From a virus: 47,219 bases of DNA. The stretch spans positions 1 to 47,219 of IMG/VR virus record IMGVR_UViG_3300012228_000005; one strand, written 5' to 3'. The position numbers and the translations under genes were made by a program. The first letter of the stretch is position 1; the number at the start of each line of letters is the position of its first letter. Positions 17,051 through 26,369 of the stretch are shown piece after piece. The notes beneath the pieces were generated by a model. The model was not told where the DNA came from and ran no database searches. It saw nothing but the letters and a program-made list of their open reading frames with translations.

Positions 17051-17680
17051 ATGGGCGGCATTCTCGACACACTGCGGGGCGAGGGCACCAAGCGCTTCCG
17101 CCATGAGCAACGCCGCTTCATCGGCCAGGAGCGGGAGAGCGACAGGCTTTTCGGTGACGCCTCGATCGCGGCCTTGCAGCGCGGCCAGGCGGCTCAGGTG
17201 GGCGGCTACGACCAGGCGATCTCCAAGGCGAGCGACATCAGCCGGGGGGCCAGGCGGGACGCGATCACGCGCTCCAAGGAGCTCGAGGGCACCCTCACCG
17301 CCAGGATGGGCGCGGGTGGCAAGTTCGGCACGACCGCGCTCGACAACGCCCGCATGGGCCTTGCGAGCTCGCTCACGCGCGACCTCGAGGGCATCGACGC
17401 CGGATTCTCGGGGCTCTTCTCGGAGCTCGCGATCGGCCGCGGAGGCGCCATGGCTGAGGGCGAGAACCGCCTGGCGGCCTTCCAGCAGGGTCGCTCCGAG
17501 CAGGAGAGCGAGCTCATCCGGATGCTCGCGGGGACAGTCCGCAAGCCCCAGGGCGGCATGTTGAGCGGGATCTATGGTGCCGCGGGAGCCGCCCTTGGCG
17601 CGGCGTATGGAGGCCCGGCGGGCGGCGCGGCGGGTGGCGAGCTCGGATCGGCCTTTGGGGGTTCCCTCGAGCGCCAGTAG
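17051..17680 (+). CDS. putative internal virion (ejection) protein, 209 aa
   Basis: A helical protein rich in Gln, Arg and Gly (RHEQRRFIGQERESDRLFGD) ending in a hydrophobic Gly/Ala stretch with glycine-zipper spacing (GIYGAAGAALGAAYGGPAGG). In short-tailed phages, small proteins with a C-terminal glycine zipper between nozzle and large polyvalent proteins are typical of ejection proteins that enter the host envelope with DNA. Assigned by context and composition. Confidence 0.5.
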   Translation: MGGILDTLRGEGTKRFRHEQRRFIGQERESDRLFGDASIAALQRGQAAQVGGYDQAISKASDISRGARRDAITRSKELEGTLTARMGAGGKFGTTALDNARMGLASSLTRDLEGIDAGFSGLFSELAIGRGGAMAEGENRLAAFQQGRSEQESELIRMLAGTVRKPQGGMLSGIYGAAGAALGAAYGGPAGGAAGGELGSAFGGSLERQ

Positions 17681-17683
17681 GCC

Positions 17684-19012
17684 ATGCCCTACATCGAAGG
17701 AAAATGGGGCCGGATCGGCCTCGAGCTCGGTGAAGCCCAGGAGCGCTACAAGCGCGACAAGCTCTACCGCGAGGACAAGGCGCGCGCGATGGCGCAGACG
17801 CAAGAGGACCTCGAGGCGAGCCGTGAGGCCGGCACGGAGATGCTCGGCCAGATGGAACAGGAGCAGGCCGCCGAAGCCCCGGGTGCACTCGAGCCGGGGA
17901 TGCAGGGCCCCTACTCGGCGCAAGAGCAGCAGGTGCACGACCGCTTCGCGATCATCAAGTCGATCGCGGGAAGGATGAGCCCAGGGAACCGTGAGCAGTA
18001 CCTCGACGAGCAGCGGGAGTTCCTGAAGACGCGCGCGCTCGGCCGGGCGCGCAAGAAGGTCGCCGAGGGAGTGCAGGACCGCTTCACGCGAGGCGGCTTC
18101 AACTTCCTGGACGAGACCGAGCCCAACGAGGCGATCGCTGGAAGGGTCGAACAGCTCATGACCCTGCTCGATTCCGACCAGGTCGATCCCCTGAAGGCGG
18201 CCGAGATGGAGGGCCAGATCCTCGAGGTGGTCCGGAAGGAGAACGAGCGGCGCCTCGAGATCCAGCGCGGGGACGCGGTCATCGGCGACCGCCTGTCGAA
18301 GGCCGTCGCGTCCGGAAACCGCGATGCGGCTCAGAAGCTCGAGACCGTGCGCGCCATGTGGGGCACGCGCGAACTCGACTTCGATGACCTGACCGATCGG
18401 ATCTTCGAGGCCGAGAATGGCAGGAAGACCGCACGCGCCTCGCAGCCCAACGCCTACGACGTCCGCAAGGAGGCCATGCGGCTCGTGATGTCCACGGGTG
18501 AAGATCCCACGCCCGAGAACCTGCAGAAGTACATCGACCTCCTGACGCCGCCCGAGCCCAGGCAGAGCTTCGCGCCGCTCCAGGCCCTCACGAAGCCGAT
18601 CGGGTACTCGACCCAGTTCGAGCAGCGCGGTAAGAAGCCGAGTCAGGGCGAGGTGGTCCGCGGTGTCGCCCAGAAGGCAGCCGAGAAGGGCAGGGTGGCC
18701 GCTGGCGGGAAGCCTGGGGCCGCTCCGCCCAAGGGGAAGGCGCCTGCCGCGCCTGCCGCCAAGGCCGACACCAAGAAGGCCACCACCGGCGGTGGAGGCC
18801 GCTCCTGGAAGGCCGTCCCGGCTGGCGAGCAGAAGCGTGCCGTGAGCGCCATCCGGAAGGCGATGGCCTCCGGGGACGACCTCGCCAAGCTCGCCAGCCG
18901 CCTGAAGATCGACCTCGAGAGCCTGCCCGAGGAGGTCATCAAGGAGCTCGTGGCTCAGGCCGAGAAGCCGATGGGGCGGATGAGCAATGCCGAAGCAGGC
19001 ACCTTCCCGTAG
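17684..19012 (+). CDS. putative internal virion coiled-coil protein, 442 aa
   Basis: A long charged helical protein: an N-terminal coiled coil (ERYKRDKLYREDKARAMAQT), a central helical body (RVEQLMTLLDSDQVDPLKAA), a basic Ala/Pro/Lys linker (GAAPPKGKAPAAPAAKADTK) and a C-terminal three-helix segment (RSWKAVPAGEQKRAVSAIRK). The order and composition match internal core proteins of podoviruses, packed inside the capsid and ejected with DNA. It overlaps the giant gene by 26 bp. Confidence 0.5.
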   Translation: MPYIEGKWGRIGLELGEAQERYKRDKLYREDKARAMAQTQEDLEASREAGTEMLGQMEQEQAAEAPGALEPGMQGPYSAQEQQVHDRFAIIKSIAGRMSPGNREQYLDEQREFLKTRALGRARKKVAEGVQDRFTRGGFNFLDETEPNEAIAGRVEQLMTLLDSDQVDPLKAAEMEGQILEVVRKENERRLEIQRGDAVIGDRLSKAVASGNRDAAQKLETVRAMWGTRELDFDDLTDRIFEAENGRKTARASQPNAYDVRKEAMRLVMSTGEDPTPENLQKYIDLLTPPEPRQSFAPLQALTKPIGYSTQFEQRGKKPSQGEVVRGVAQKAAEKGRVAAGGKPGAAPPKGKAPAAPAAKADTKKATTGGGGRSWKAVPAGEQKRAVSAIRKAMASGDDLAKLASRLKIDLESLPEEVIKELVAQAEKPMGRMSNAEAGTFP

Positions 19013-22000
19013 CGTCCTGGAGCGCCTCCAGGCTGCGCAGGGGGGCGCCGCTGCTGTCGAGGACCCGGAGGAGCCGCAGGAGGGCGGGAGCGTCCTGGAG
19101 CGCCTGCAGGCCGTCCAGACAGCCAAGCCGCTCGAGATCGCCCAGCAGGTCTCCTCGAAGCTCGCGCGGGGCACGCTCGAGACAGGCCTCGGTGTTGTCG
19201 AGAGCGCTGGGATCGCCACCAAGCTCCTCGGGGCGGAGGACGTCGGGCAACAGGCACTCGACTTCGCCGCGACCGTGCGGGACGTCGCTCACCAGGCCAT
19301 GCCCGAGGTCGAGCGCCTGCGGGACTCCTTCCTGCTCTCGACCGGGCCCGAGGCCCTGGGCTCGGCCATGGGCTTCGCACTCCCTGGCGCCTGGCTGAAG
19401 GCGGCTGGTGTCCCGACGGCGCTCTCGACCATGTCGCTCGGTGCGGCGGTGCAGTCTGCAGCGCAGTACGAGGACGCGCGCCTCTCGGGCGCGAGCGAGT
19501 CCGACCAGTGGAAGGCCTACCTCCTCGGTGGGGCCGTCGGCCTCTCCGAGGCGATCCCGCTCTCGCGCATCCTGGACCGCGCGGACAAGGCGAGCGGTGG
19601 GGGCCTGAAGGAAGCCCTCATCCACGCGCTCGTCGAGGGTGGCGAGGAGTTCCTCCAGGAGTCGGGCTCGACGATGGCCTCGAACATCATCGCGAGCCAC
19701 ATCCTGAAGTATGACGAGGACCGCGAGCTCCTAGAGGGTGTGATCGAGAACGGCACGGGCGGGCTCTTCGCCGGAGTGATCCTCTCCGCGCTCGCGACAG
19801 CTTCCGCGCACTCGCTCACCACGAAGAAGGGCAAGGCGGGTACGCTCGCCGAGGGTGAGGAAGAATCCGATCTGCCCGAGGTGCAGCCTGGAGCCGAAGG
19901 TGCTGCGGGCGCCCTACTGCCGGAACTGCCTGCGGGCGTACCAGAGGGAGCGCCTGCAGAAGCTGAAGCCGGAACGCCGGGAGCTCCTGAGGGTGCGCCA
20001 GCACCTTCTGTCGAGGTTGCGCCGGTCGGGGCGGACCTGGGGCCCGTGCCTGGTGTGCAAGGCTCCGAAGGTGTTGGCGTTTCACCTGAAGGAGGCGGAG
20101 CTGGAGCAGCACCTCGATCTGGTGAAGGCGCACGGGCACCTGTTCCTGCACAAGGGGCAGCCGAAGGGGGCGCTCCCGCTGTGCCGGAAGCACCACCAGG
20201 CGAAGCTACTCCACCGCCGGTGGCTGGCGCGCAGCGTCGGGCTCGGCTGAGCGACTCGGTCGAAGCGCTGCGCAAGGTCGTCGGCGAGATCCGTCGCTCC
20301 GAGCAGGGCGGCGAGGATGACGTGCTCGGGGCGCTCGAAGAAGCGAAGGCCGTCCTGAGGCAGCGCAAGGAAGCCGGGCAACAGACCGACATCGACGCGG
20401 CCCTCGAGGAGCTCGTCCAGGCCGAGGAGCGCGGCGCCGAGATGAGGCTCACGGAGGAGGGCCGGATCCCGGTGGAGCCTTCGGAGCGCGAGCAGGCTGG
20501 AATGGCGCTCACCGCGGCGACGATCAAGCACGCCGAGACGCTACTCCAGGCCTTCGACTCCGCCAAGGGCCGCGCTGCCTTCGAGGGCGCCGAGCGGCGC
20601 GGAGCGCAGGAGGCGCCCAATGCGAAGGAAGAGGAGAAGCCCCTCGTCTACGAGCACACCGAGGACGTGGAGCCCGAGGCTCACGCCCTGATCCCGCCAG
20701 GCTCAGAGCTTGGGCCGGTCGAGCCTGTCCCGATCGCAAGCGTCGTGCGCAAGCAGGCCGAGCGCTTCCGCTCCGGCATCGACGAAGAGCGCGTCGAGAA
20801 GCTGATGGCGGCCATGACCGACGGGACCTCGAAGCTCCCGCCCGTGACGCTCTTCGAGGACAAGGACGGAAAGCTGCACGTCATCCAGGGCCACCACAGG
20901 ATCGCTGCGGCCGAGAAGCTCGGCTTCGAGGATGTGCCGGCGCGGGTCGTCAAGTCGAAGGCCAAGGCCGAGACCAAGCCAGCCAAGGCGGCAGCCAAGC
21001 CAAAGGGTGCCACGGCTCGTGACGCGATCCGCAAGGCGGAGACGGGCAAACCCTTCAAGGCCACTCTGATGCGAGGCCAGGGGAGGGAAACCTCACCCTA
21101 CTCGGAGTTCGTCCCCCAGGAGGCGATCCTCGGACCCGGGCGCTACACGACGCCTGATCTAGAGCACGCAAAGCACTTCGGCCCCAACGTGACCGAGCAC
21201 GAGGCGGCGCTCGGGAACCCACTCGTGATCGACGATGACGCGCAATGGCGCGCTCTCACGAAGGCGGCTGGATGGCCATTCCCTAACCCATTCGGCGGCG
21301 ATGTGGCCAAGGTCTCGGCAGAGATCAAGGACTTGCGCCGGTTGCTCGAGTCGCGCGGCTACGACGGCGTGATCGTCCGTCTGGCCGAGGACGACTCGAC
21401 CAAGACGATGCGGGATGTCTTCGGCGAGGACCAAGTGCTGGAGTTCGAGGCAAAGGCCCCAGCTACTGAGGCCGCCCCGAAGAAGGGCACTGCCGCTGAG
21501 CGCGCTCGCGCCATGGTCGCCGAGTTCCAGGTGCTCACTCCGGAAGTCGAGAAGCCCGCTGGCACCGAGGCCGACGAGCAGCGCCTGAAGGCGATCGAGC
21601 ACAACATCGAGCTCCTGAAGAAGAAGAAGCGCCGCCAGCGCTCGGCCTCGAGCGTCGGTGAGACCCAGAACGCGATCCGCTCGCTCGAGAAGGACGCGGC
21701 TGATGCGCGCCGAGCGATCGAGCAGGGCCGGCGAGCGCGCGAGCGCTACTACGCGAGCGTCAACGAGCGCACCTTCGCGAAGCAGCTCAAGCACACGCCC
21801 GCCATGGGGATGCACCCGCCGAGCCTGCCCCAGGCGCTGGTGCGCATGGTGGACTTCTCGGCGGAAGCAGCGCCCGAGGCTCAGGCGCGTGCCAGCGCCG
21901 CCATGGACTCGTTCCGCGAGCTCGTGGAGGAAGCCGTTGGGAAGCGCGAGCTCCCGAAGGAAGGCATCGGTTCGCTCGACTGGCTGGTGGGCGAGGCCTT

Positions 22001-25000
22001 CCGCTTCTACCGAGGAGGTGGCCTTGGCCAGGACATGGTCAACGAGGCCGCTGCTCGAGGCAGCATCCAATCGGCCGTGGACCAGATCCTTGGCTATGGC
22101 GTCAAGCAGGCCGAGGCGCGCAGCGTCAATGCCGAGCTCGAGGCCGCCAAGAAGGCGCGCGAGGAGGCCTCGAAGGGCTCGCCGCTCACCTACGGAATGG
22201 ACGGCGCCCCCGGACACGTCCCAAGCAACGCGACCTTGGACGAGAGGCGCCGCTACGCTGCCCAGTACCGCGCCGCGGCCGAGAAGCACAAGACCGCCAA
22301 GCTCGAGAAGGAGAAGGCCGACGCCTTCGCTCCGATCGAGCGGCTCGAGAAGCGGATCCCATGGGCACACTGGCGAGCGGACCAAAAGAACCCGGTCAAG
22401 ATCTCGGTCTGGGAGGGCGACAAGGCCGCACGCGACAGCGGGTACTACACGAACGGGCGCGTGCTCATTCGCTCCGCCGCTGTGGATGCGAACAAGACCG
22501 AGAAGGCCGTGCTCGCTCGGCGCTCCGAGGCCTTCCAGGGAATCGGTGAAGGCGTCTCGGTGGCCGGCATGGATCAAGTCTGGAAGGCCGGCCTCGAGGG
22601 TGCGACCGAATTAGGCACCTTCGGCGACATGCTGCCTGCGCGCGAGGGCACGGAGGACACGCCCTTCGTGGTCGTGTACCCGACGCCGATCGACATCGCG
22701 CCAGGGGCCTCGCTCGGCAAGCGCACCGCGCCGCCCGTCTTCCTGAATGCCGACTATGTCGCGCTCGTCCTGAAGGCAACCAAGGCTGATTCGGTCTGGC
22801 TCCCCGATGGAGGGAACCGCCCTGCCGTCTTCAAGAAGGGCAAGGAAGCCGTCGCGCTCGTGATGCCGATCTCGCTCAGCGATAACCCGATCGCGCCGTT
22901 CCTGGGCACGTCTCCGCTCGAGGTCGGACGGCTCATCGCCGAGCGCAAGAAGGAGCTCGAGACGCGCTACCCGACGCCCGCCGAGGATGCCGGGATCGTC
23001 CAGGAGGACCCCGACATCGAGGACGAGCCCACCGACGGGAGCGTGTCACTCGACCCCGGCGAGCTCCCGACCCAGATGCAGGCTGGCTACCCCGCGGATC
23101 CGATCCTGGGTGGTGGTGCCAACCTCGGCACCCCGATCGGTGGCAGGCTCTACGGCGCGCTCCAGCCGCCACCCAAGCCAGGGAAGCTCGTCAGCCAGCC
23201 CGACATCATCGAAGCCCTCTCGAAGGTGGTCGAGGCCACGGGCGGGAAGACCCCAATCCGCTGGGGGCGCCTCGGGATGCGTGGCGCGCGCGGCGTCTTC
23301 AAGGTCGGGCCCGAGGTCATCCGGGTGAGGACGGCCAACAACGTCGCGACCGCCACTCACGAGGTGGGCCACGCGATCGAGAAGCACATCCTCGGTTTCA
23401 AGAAGGGCGGCAACTGGAAGAAGCCTCTCGTCTCGCCTGAGATCCAGAAGGAGCTCGTAGCACTCGGGAAGGCACTCTACGGGCCCACGAAGCCTGCGGG
23501 CGGCTACAAGACCGAGGGCTTCGCCGAGTTCATCCGGCTCTACACGACCGAGCCCGCGAGCGCGCTGGCACGGGCGCCGAAGCTCCATGCCTGGTTCGAG
23601 GCCGAGTTCATCGGACCACGCCCCGAGGTCAAGGCGGCCATCGAGCGCGTGCGCGAGCTCACGACGCGCTGGCGTGCCCAAGGCTCGGTCGCGCGCGCCA
23701 CGGCCTCCATGGTCGAGCCAACCAGCCTGAAGGAGAAGGCGAAGAAGCTCCGCGCCAAGGTGACCATGGACACGGCGATCGAGCTCTTCGTGGAGGCTGG
23801 GCGGCCACTGAACGAGCTCGCACGCGAGGCTGAGAAGCGCCTCGGGCGCCTGCTGGACCCGAAGGAGGACCCCTTCTTCCTCTTCCAGGCTCTGCGCTCG
23901 ACGCACTCGGCTCGGGTCAAGCAGATGGTCGAGAGCGGGATGGTCAACCTCGCGGGCGAGAAGGTCGGGCCGCCCCTCGCCGACATCCGCCCGCTCGTTG
24001 GTGGCCGCTACCGGGAGTTCGTGCAGTACCTCTGGGCGAAGCGAGGCCTCGCGCTGCTCAACGACCCGCGCGGCGCGCGTGAACCTGGGCTCTCGCGCCA
24101 GGATGCCGAGGAGCTCGTGAAGACCTACGACTCGCCGGCCTTCCAGCGCGCCGCTCAGATGGTCTATGACTTCTCGGACGGAGTCCTGAACTACGCCGCG
24201 CAGGCCTCGCCTGAGTTCGCGGACATCGTCGAGAAGATCCGCGACGTCGACCCGGGCTCGTATATCCCGCTGCAGCGCGAGTTCGACGTGCTCGACTCGC
24301 TCTGGGGCGAGGCGAAGAAGAGCCGTGGCATGGGCGGGGCTGGCAGCGTCGCGAAGAAGCTCAAGGGCTCGGGCCGCCGGATCAAGAACCCGTTTCCAGC
24401 CCTGCTCGCAAACGCGGAGCGGACCGTGCTCGCGGCTCACCGTCGGATGGTCTTCGACGCGGTCTTCAAGCTCAGCCAGGTCGAGGGTCTCGGGCATCTC
24501 ATCGAGGAGGTGCCGGTCGACCAGGTCCCCGTTGCCTCGGCCACGATCGAGCAGCTCCTTGAGCGTTTCCGCCAGAAGGCTGGCATCCCGAAGACCGAAG
24601 GCGGGGTCGAGCTCAAGGGGGCAGGCCTGCACGAGGACACTGACCTCAGCGACCTCCTCGGTGAGACCCTGACCTTCTTCGCGCCTGCGCAGTTCCCGAA
24701 GGGCCAAGACCCCGTCATCCCGCGGTGGCGCGACGGCCAGGTCCGCTGGTACCGGGTGCACCACAAGCTGGCCTCGATGCTGGCCGGGATGGACGTCTAT
24801 CGCCTCCCGAAGGTAGCCGACCTCGTCCTGGGCGTGCCCGCGCGGATGTTCCGGCTCGGGACGACCGGGCTCCGGGCCTCCTTCGGGCTCATCACGAACC
24901 CCATGCGCGACTTCCAGGTGCTCTGGCAGAACACGCGCAGCTCGGCCTGGGCCCCGCGGCTCTTCTTCGAGTGGGTGAAGCAGACGGCCCTCGCGGGGCT

Positions 25001-26369
25001 CCACCACGCGACCGGGGGCGTTGTGTCTGGCCCGTACCTGCAGGCCTTCCTGGACCTGGGAACCGAGATGGCGCAGCCCATGGGCCAGGACATGGACTAC
25101 ACCGCCCGCACCGCGCGCCGGCTCTTCCAGAACCGAGCGGTCCGGATCGTCGACCCGCGCAACCTGCTCGACTTCGTCCGGAACATCCTGCAGTTCCCCG
25201 AGACCGGGGCGCGCGTCACTGAGCTGAAGCTCCTCGCGCGAGAGATCGGCTGGACTCCTGGCCAGCCCATGACGATCGACCAGTCGCTGCAGCTCCTCCT
25301 GGCCTCGAAGCAGAGCACGGTCGACTTCACGGCCGCGGGCACCTTCAGCCGCGTGATGAACCAGATGGTTCCCTTCCACAACGCGCCCATCCAGGGCATG
25401 CGCGCGAGCGTCCGCGCTGCGAGGAAGCGGCCCGGCCGCTGGCTCTTCCGCGGGCTCCAGATGACCGCGGCGACGCTCGCGCTTTGGTGGTGGAACAAAG
25501 ACAAGGAGTGGTATCGCGAGCTCTCCGCGCGCGCCCGGGCGCTGTACTGGGCTTTCCCGTTCACATGGAACGGACGCGAAGAGCTCGCCTTGATCCCGCG
25601 CGCGCAGGAGGGTCCGCAACTCTTCGGCTCCTTGCCCGAGGCCCTGGCGGACTCTTGGTATCGCCAGGACCCGAAGACGGCCACCGAGTTCTTCGGCAGT
25701 CTCTTCGAGACGCTCACGCCCAACATGTGGCCGGTCATCCCCGAGGAGATCTACGAGCAGGCAAGGAACCGCGATCGCTTCTGGGACATGCCGATCGTCC
25801 CGACTGGCGAGCTGCGCCGGCCGCCCGAGGAGCAGGCAGGTGAGTACACCAGCGAAGTCGCGAAGTTCTTGGGCGAGCTCTTCAAGGTCTCGCCGCGCAG
25901 GATCGACCACGCCATTCGCGGGGCCTTCGGTGGCGTCGCGACCGACGTCATCGACGAGGTCGGCCTAGGGGGCACAGCTCCGAAGGCCAGCGGCGAGGTC
26001 TCGGACACGCTGGTCCTCGGCCGGCTCTTCCAGCGTGGCGGCCCGCTCGGCGTGCGCCCGCGCTCGGTGGACGTGCTCTACGACGAGATCGAGAAGGCCG
26101 ACCAGGTCGCGGGCTCAGTGCGCCGGAAGGAAGAACCCCAGGAGCGCGCGCGCCGGCTGATGCTCGAGGACGCAGGCCAGGCGGTCTCTTCGCTCTCCTA
26201 CGTGCGCAGCCAGACCACCGATATCGACCAGCGCCGCGAGCTCACCAGGAAGATGGTGGAGGTCAGCCGCCGCGCCGTGCAGGATGCGGCTCGCGAGCAC
26301 GTCGTTCGCGGCCCCATGCAGCAGGAACGCAAACGCGCCGAGCGCGCCGAGAAGGAGCTGAAGCGCTGA
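18987..26369 (+). CDS. giant polyvalent protein: ParB-like, ADP-ribosyltransferase-like, metallopeptidase-like, LPD38-like
   Basis: A 2460-residue protein. Approximate parts: N-terminal helical region with twin SVLERLQA repeats and hydrophobic Gly/Ala segments (residues 1-285); disordered Pro/Gly/Ala/Glu linker (290-415) over the nested gene at 19855; ParB/sulfiredoxin-like domain near 585-655 (GHHRIAAAEKLG); ADP-ribosyltransferase-like domain near 690-820 (LMRGQGRETSPYSEF, GRYTTPDLEHAKHFG, RGYDGVIVRLA); coiled coil around 850-1000; gluzincin-like site HEVGH at 1458-1462 with EGFAEF at 1510-1515 as third-ligand candidate; LPD38-like region near 1950-2305 (ITNPMRDFQVLW, VDFTAAGTFSRVMNQM). Polyvalent proteins of this kind are known to be packaged and injected with phage or plasmid DNA. 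Domain calls are by motif; the injection role is inference. Confidence 0.78.
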   Translation: MPKQAPSRSVLERLQAAQGGAAAVEDPEEPQEGGSVLERLQAVQTAKPLEIAQQVSSKLARGTLETGLGVVESAGIATKLLGAEDVGQQALDFAATVRDVAHQAMPEVERLRDSFLLSTGPEALGSAMGFALPGAWLKAAGVPTALSTMSLGAAVQSAAQYEDARLSGASESDQWKAYLLGGAVGLSEAIPLSRILDRADKASGGGLKEALIHALVEGGEEFLQESGSTMASNIIASHILKYDEDRELLEGVIENGTGGLFAGVILSALATASAHSLTTKKGKAGTLAEGEEESDLPEVQPGAEGAAGALLPELPAGVPEGAPAEAEAGTPGAPEGAPAPSVEVAPVGADLGPVPGVQGSEGVGVSPEGGGAGAAPRSGEGARAPVPAQGAAEGGAPAVPEAPPGEATPPPVAGAQRRARLSDSVEALRKVVGEIRRSEQGGEDDVLGALEEAKAVLRQRKEAGQQTDIDAALEELVQAEERGAEMRLTEEGRIPVEPSEREQAGMALTAATIKHAETLLQAFDSAKGRAAFEGAERRGAQEAPNAKEEEKPLVYEHTEDVEPEAHALIPPGSELGPVEPVPIASVVRKQAERFRSGIDEERVEKLMAAMTDGTSKLPPVTLFEDKDGKLHVIQGHHRIAAAEKLGFEDVPARVVKSKAKAETKPAKAAAKPKGATARDAIRKAETGKPFKATLMRGQGRETSPYSEFVPQEAILGPGRYTTPDLEHAKHFGPNVTEHEAALGNPLVIDDDAQWRALTKAAGWPFPNPFGGDVAKVSAEIKDLRRLLESRGYDGVIVRLAEDDSTKTMRDVFGEDQVLEFEAKAPATEAAPKKGTAAERARAMVAEFQVLTPEVEKPAGTEADEQRLKAIEHNIELLKKKKRRQRSASSVGETQNAIRSLEKDAADARRAIEQGRRARERYYASVNERTFAKQLKHTPAMGMHPPSLPQALVRMVDFSAEAAPEAQARASAAMDSFRELVEEAVGKRELPKEGIGSLDWLVGEAFRFYRGGGLGQDMVNEAAARGSIQSAVDQILGYGVKQAEARSVNAELEAAKKAREEASKGSPLTYGMDGAPGHVPSNATLDERRRYAAQYRAAAEKHKTAKLEKEKADAFAPIERLEKRIPWAHWRADQKNPVKISVWEGDKAARDSGYYTNGRVLIRSAAVDANKTEKAVLARRSEAFQGIGEGVSVAGMDQVWKAGLEGATELGTFGDMLPAREGTEDTPFVVVYPTPIDIAPGASLGKRTAPPVFLNADYVALVLKATKADSVWLPDGGNRPAVFKKGKEAVALVMPISLSDNPIAPFLGTSPLEVGRLIAERKKELETRYPTPAEDAGIVQEDPDIEDEPTDGSVSLDPGELPTQMQAGYPADPILGGGANLGTPIGGRLYGALQPPPKPGKLVSQPDIIEALSKVVEATGGKTPIRWGRLGMRGARGVFKVGPEVIRVRTANNVATATHEVGHAIEKHILGFKKGGNWKKPLVSPEIQKELVALGKALYGPTKPAGGYKTEGFAEFIRLYTTEPASALARAPKLHAWFEAEFIGPRPEVKAAIERVRELTTRWRAQGSVARATASMVEPTSLKEKAKKLRAKVTMDTAIELFVEAGRPLNELAREAEKRLGRLLDPKEDPFFLFQALRSTHSARVKQMVESGMVNLAGEKVGPPLADIRPLVGGRYREFVQYLWAKRGLALLNDPRGAREPGLSRQDAEELVKTYDSPAFQRAAQMVYDFSDGVLNYAAQASPEFADIVEKIRDVDPGSYIPLQREFDVLDSLWGEAKKSRGMGGAGSVAKKLKGSGRRIKNPFPALLANAERTVLAAHRRMVFDAVFKLSQVEGLGHLIEEVPVDQVPVASATIEQLLERFRQKAGIPKTEGGVELKGAGLHEDTDLSDLLGETLTFFAPAQFPKGQDPVIPRWRDGQVRWYRVHHKLASMLAGMDVYRLPKVADLVLGVPARMFRLGTTGLRASFGLITNPMRDFQVLWQNTRSSAWAPRLFFEWVKQTALAGLHHATGGVVSGPYLQAFLDLGTEMAQPMGQDMDYTARTARRLFQNRAVRIVDPRNLLDFVRNILQFPETGARVTELKLLAREIGWTPGQPMTIDQSLQLLLASKQSTVDFTAAGTFSRVMNQMVPFHNAPIQGMRASVRAARKRPGRWLFRGLQMTAATLALWWWNKDKEWYRELSARARALYWAFPFTWNGREELALIPRAQEGPQLFGSLPEALADSWYRQDPKTATEFFGSLFETLTPNMWPVIPEEIYEQARNRDRFWDMPIVPTGELRRPPEEQAGEYTSEVAKFLGELFKVSPRRIDHAIRGAFGGVATDVIDEVGLGGTAPKASGEVSDTLVLGRLFQRGGPLGVRPRSVDVLYDEIEKADQVAGSVRRKEEPQERARRLMLEDAGQAVSSLSYVRSQTTDIDQRRELTRKMVEVSRRAVQDAAREHVVRGPMQQERKRAERAEKELKR
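19855..20250 (+). CDS. HNH-like zinc protein nested in +1 frame of the polyvalent gene
   Basis: A 131-residue protein starting at GTG inside the giant gene, same strand, +1 frame. It has CPRC...CRNC (a zinc ribbon, residues 7-25), a basic helix (AYQRERLQKLKPERRELL), then CLVC, AFHL and LPLCRKHHQAK. The last pattern is that of small HNH proteins, where CxxC, a His and LCxxHH form the beta-beta-alpha metal site. In this frame nearly every codon ends in G or C, as in other genes here; in the polyvalent frame the same DNA gives many A- or T-ending Gly, Ala, Glu and Pro codons, unlike the rest of that gene. The nested frame therefore looks like the original coding frame, inserted without breaking the host. 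Confidence 0.72.
   Translation: MRKNPICPRCSLEPKVLRAPYCRNCLRAYQRERLQKLKPERRELLRVRQHLLSRLRRSGRTWGPCLVCKAPKVLAFHLKEAELEQHLDLVKAHGHLFLHKGQPKGALPLCRKHHQAKLLHRRWLARSVGLG

Noticed and set aside
16319-19222. 967-codon open frame on the minus strand opposite the internal virion genes
   Set aside because: Same shadow composition, crosses four well-supported plus-strand genes and has no motif.
23046-25910. 954-codon open frame on the minus strand opposite the polyvalent gene
   Set aside because: Composition (Arg, Leu, Asp, His) is that of an antisense shadow, and no domain is visible, unlike the nested frame at 19855 and the antisense HNH gene in the intein.
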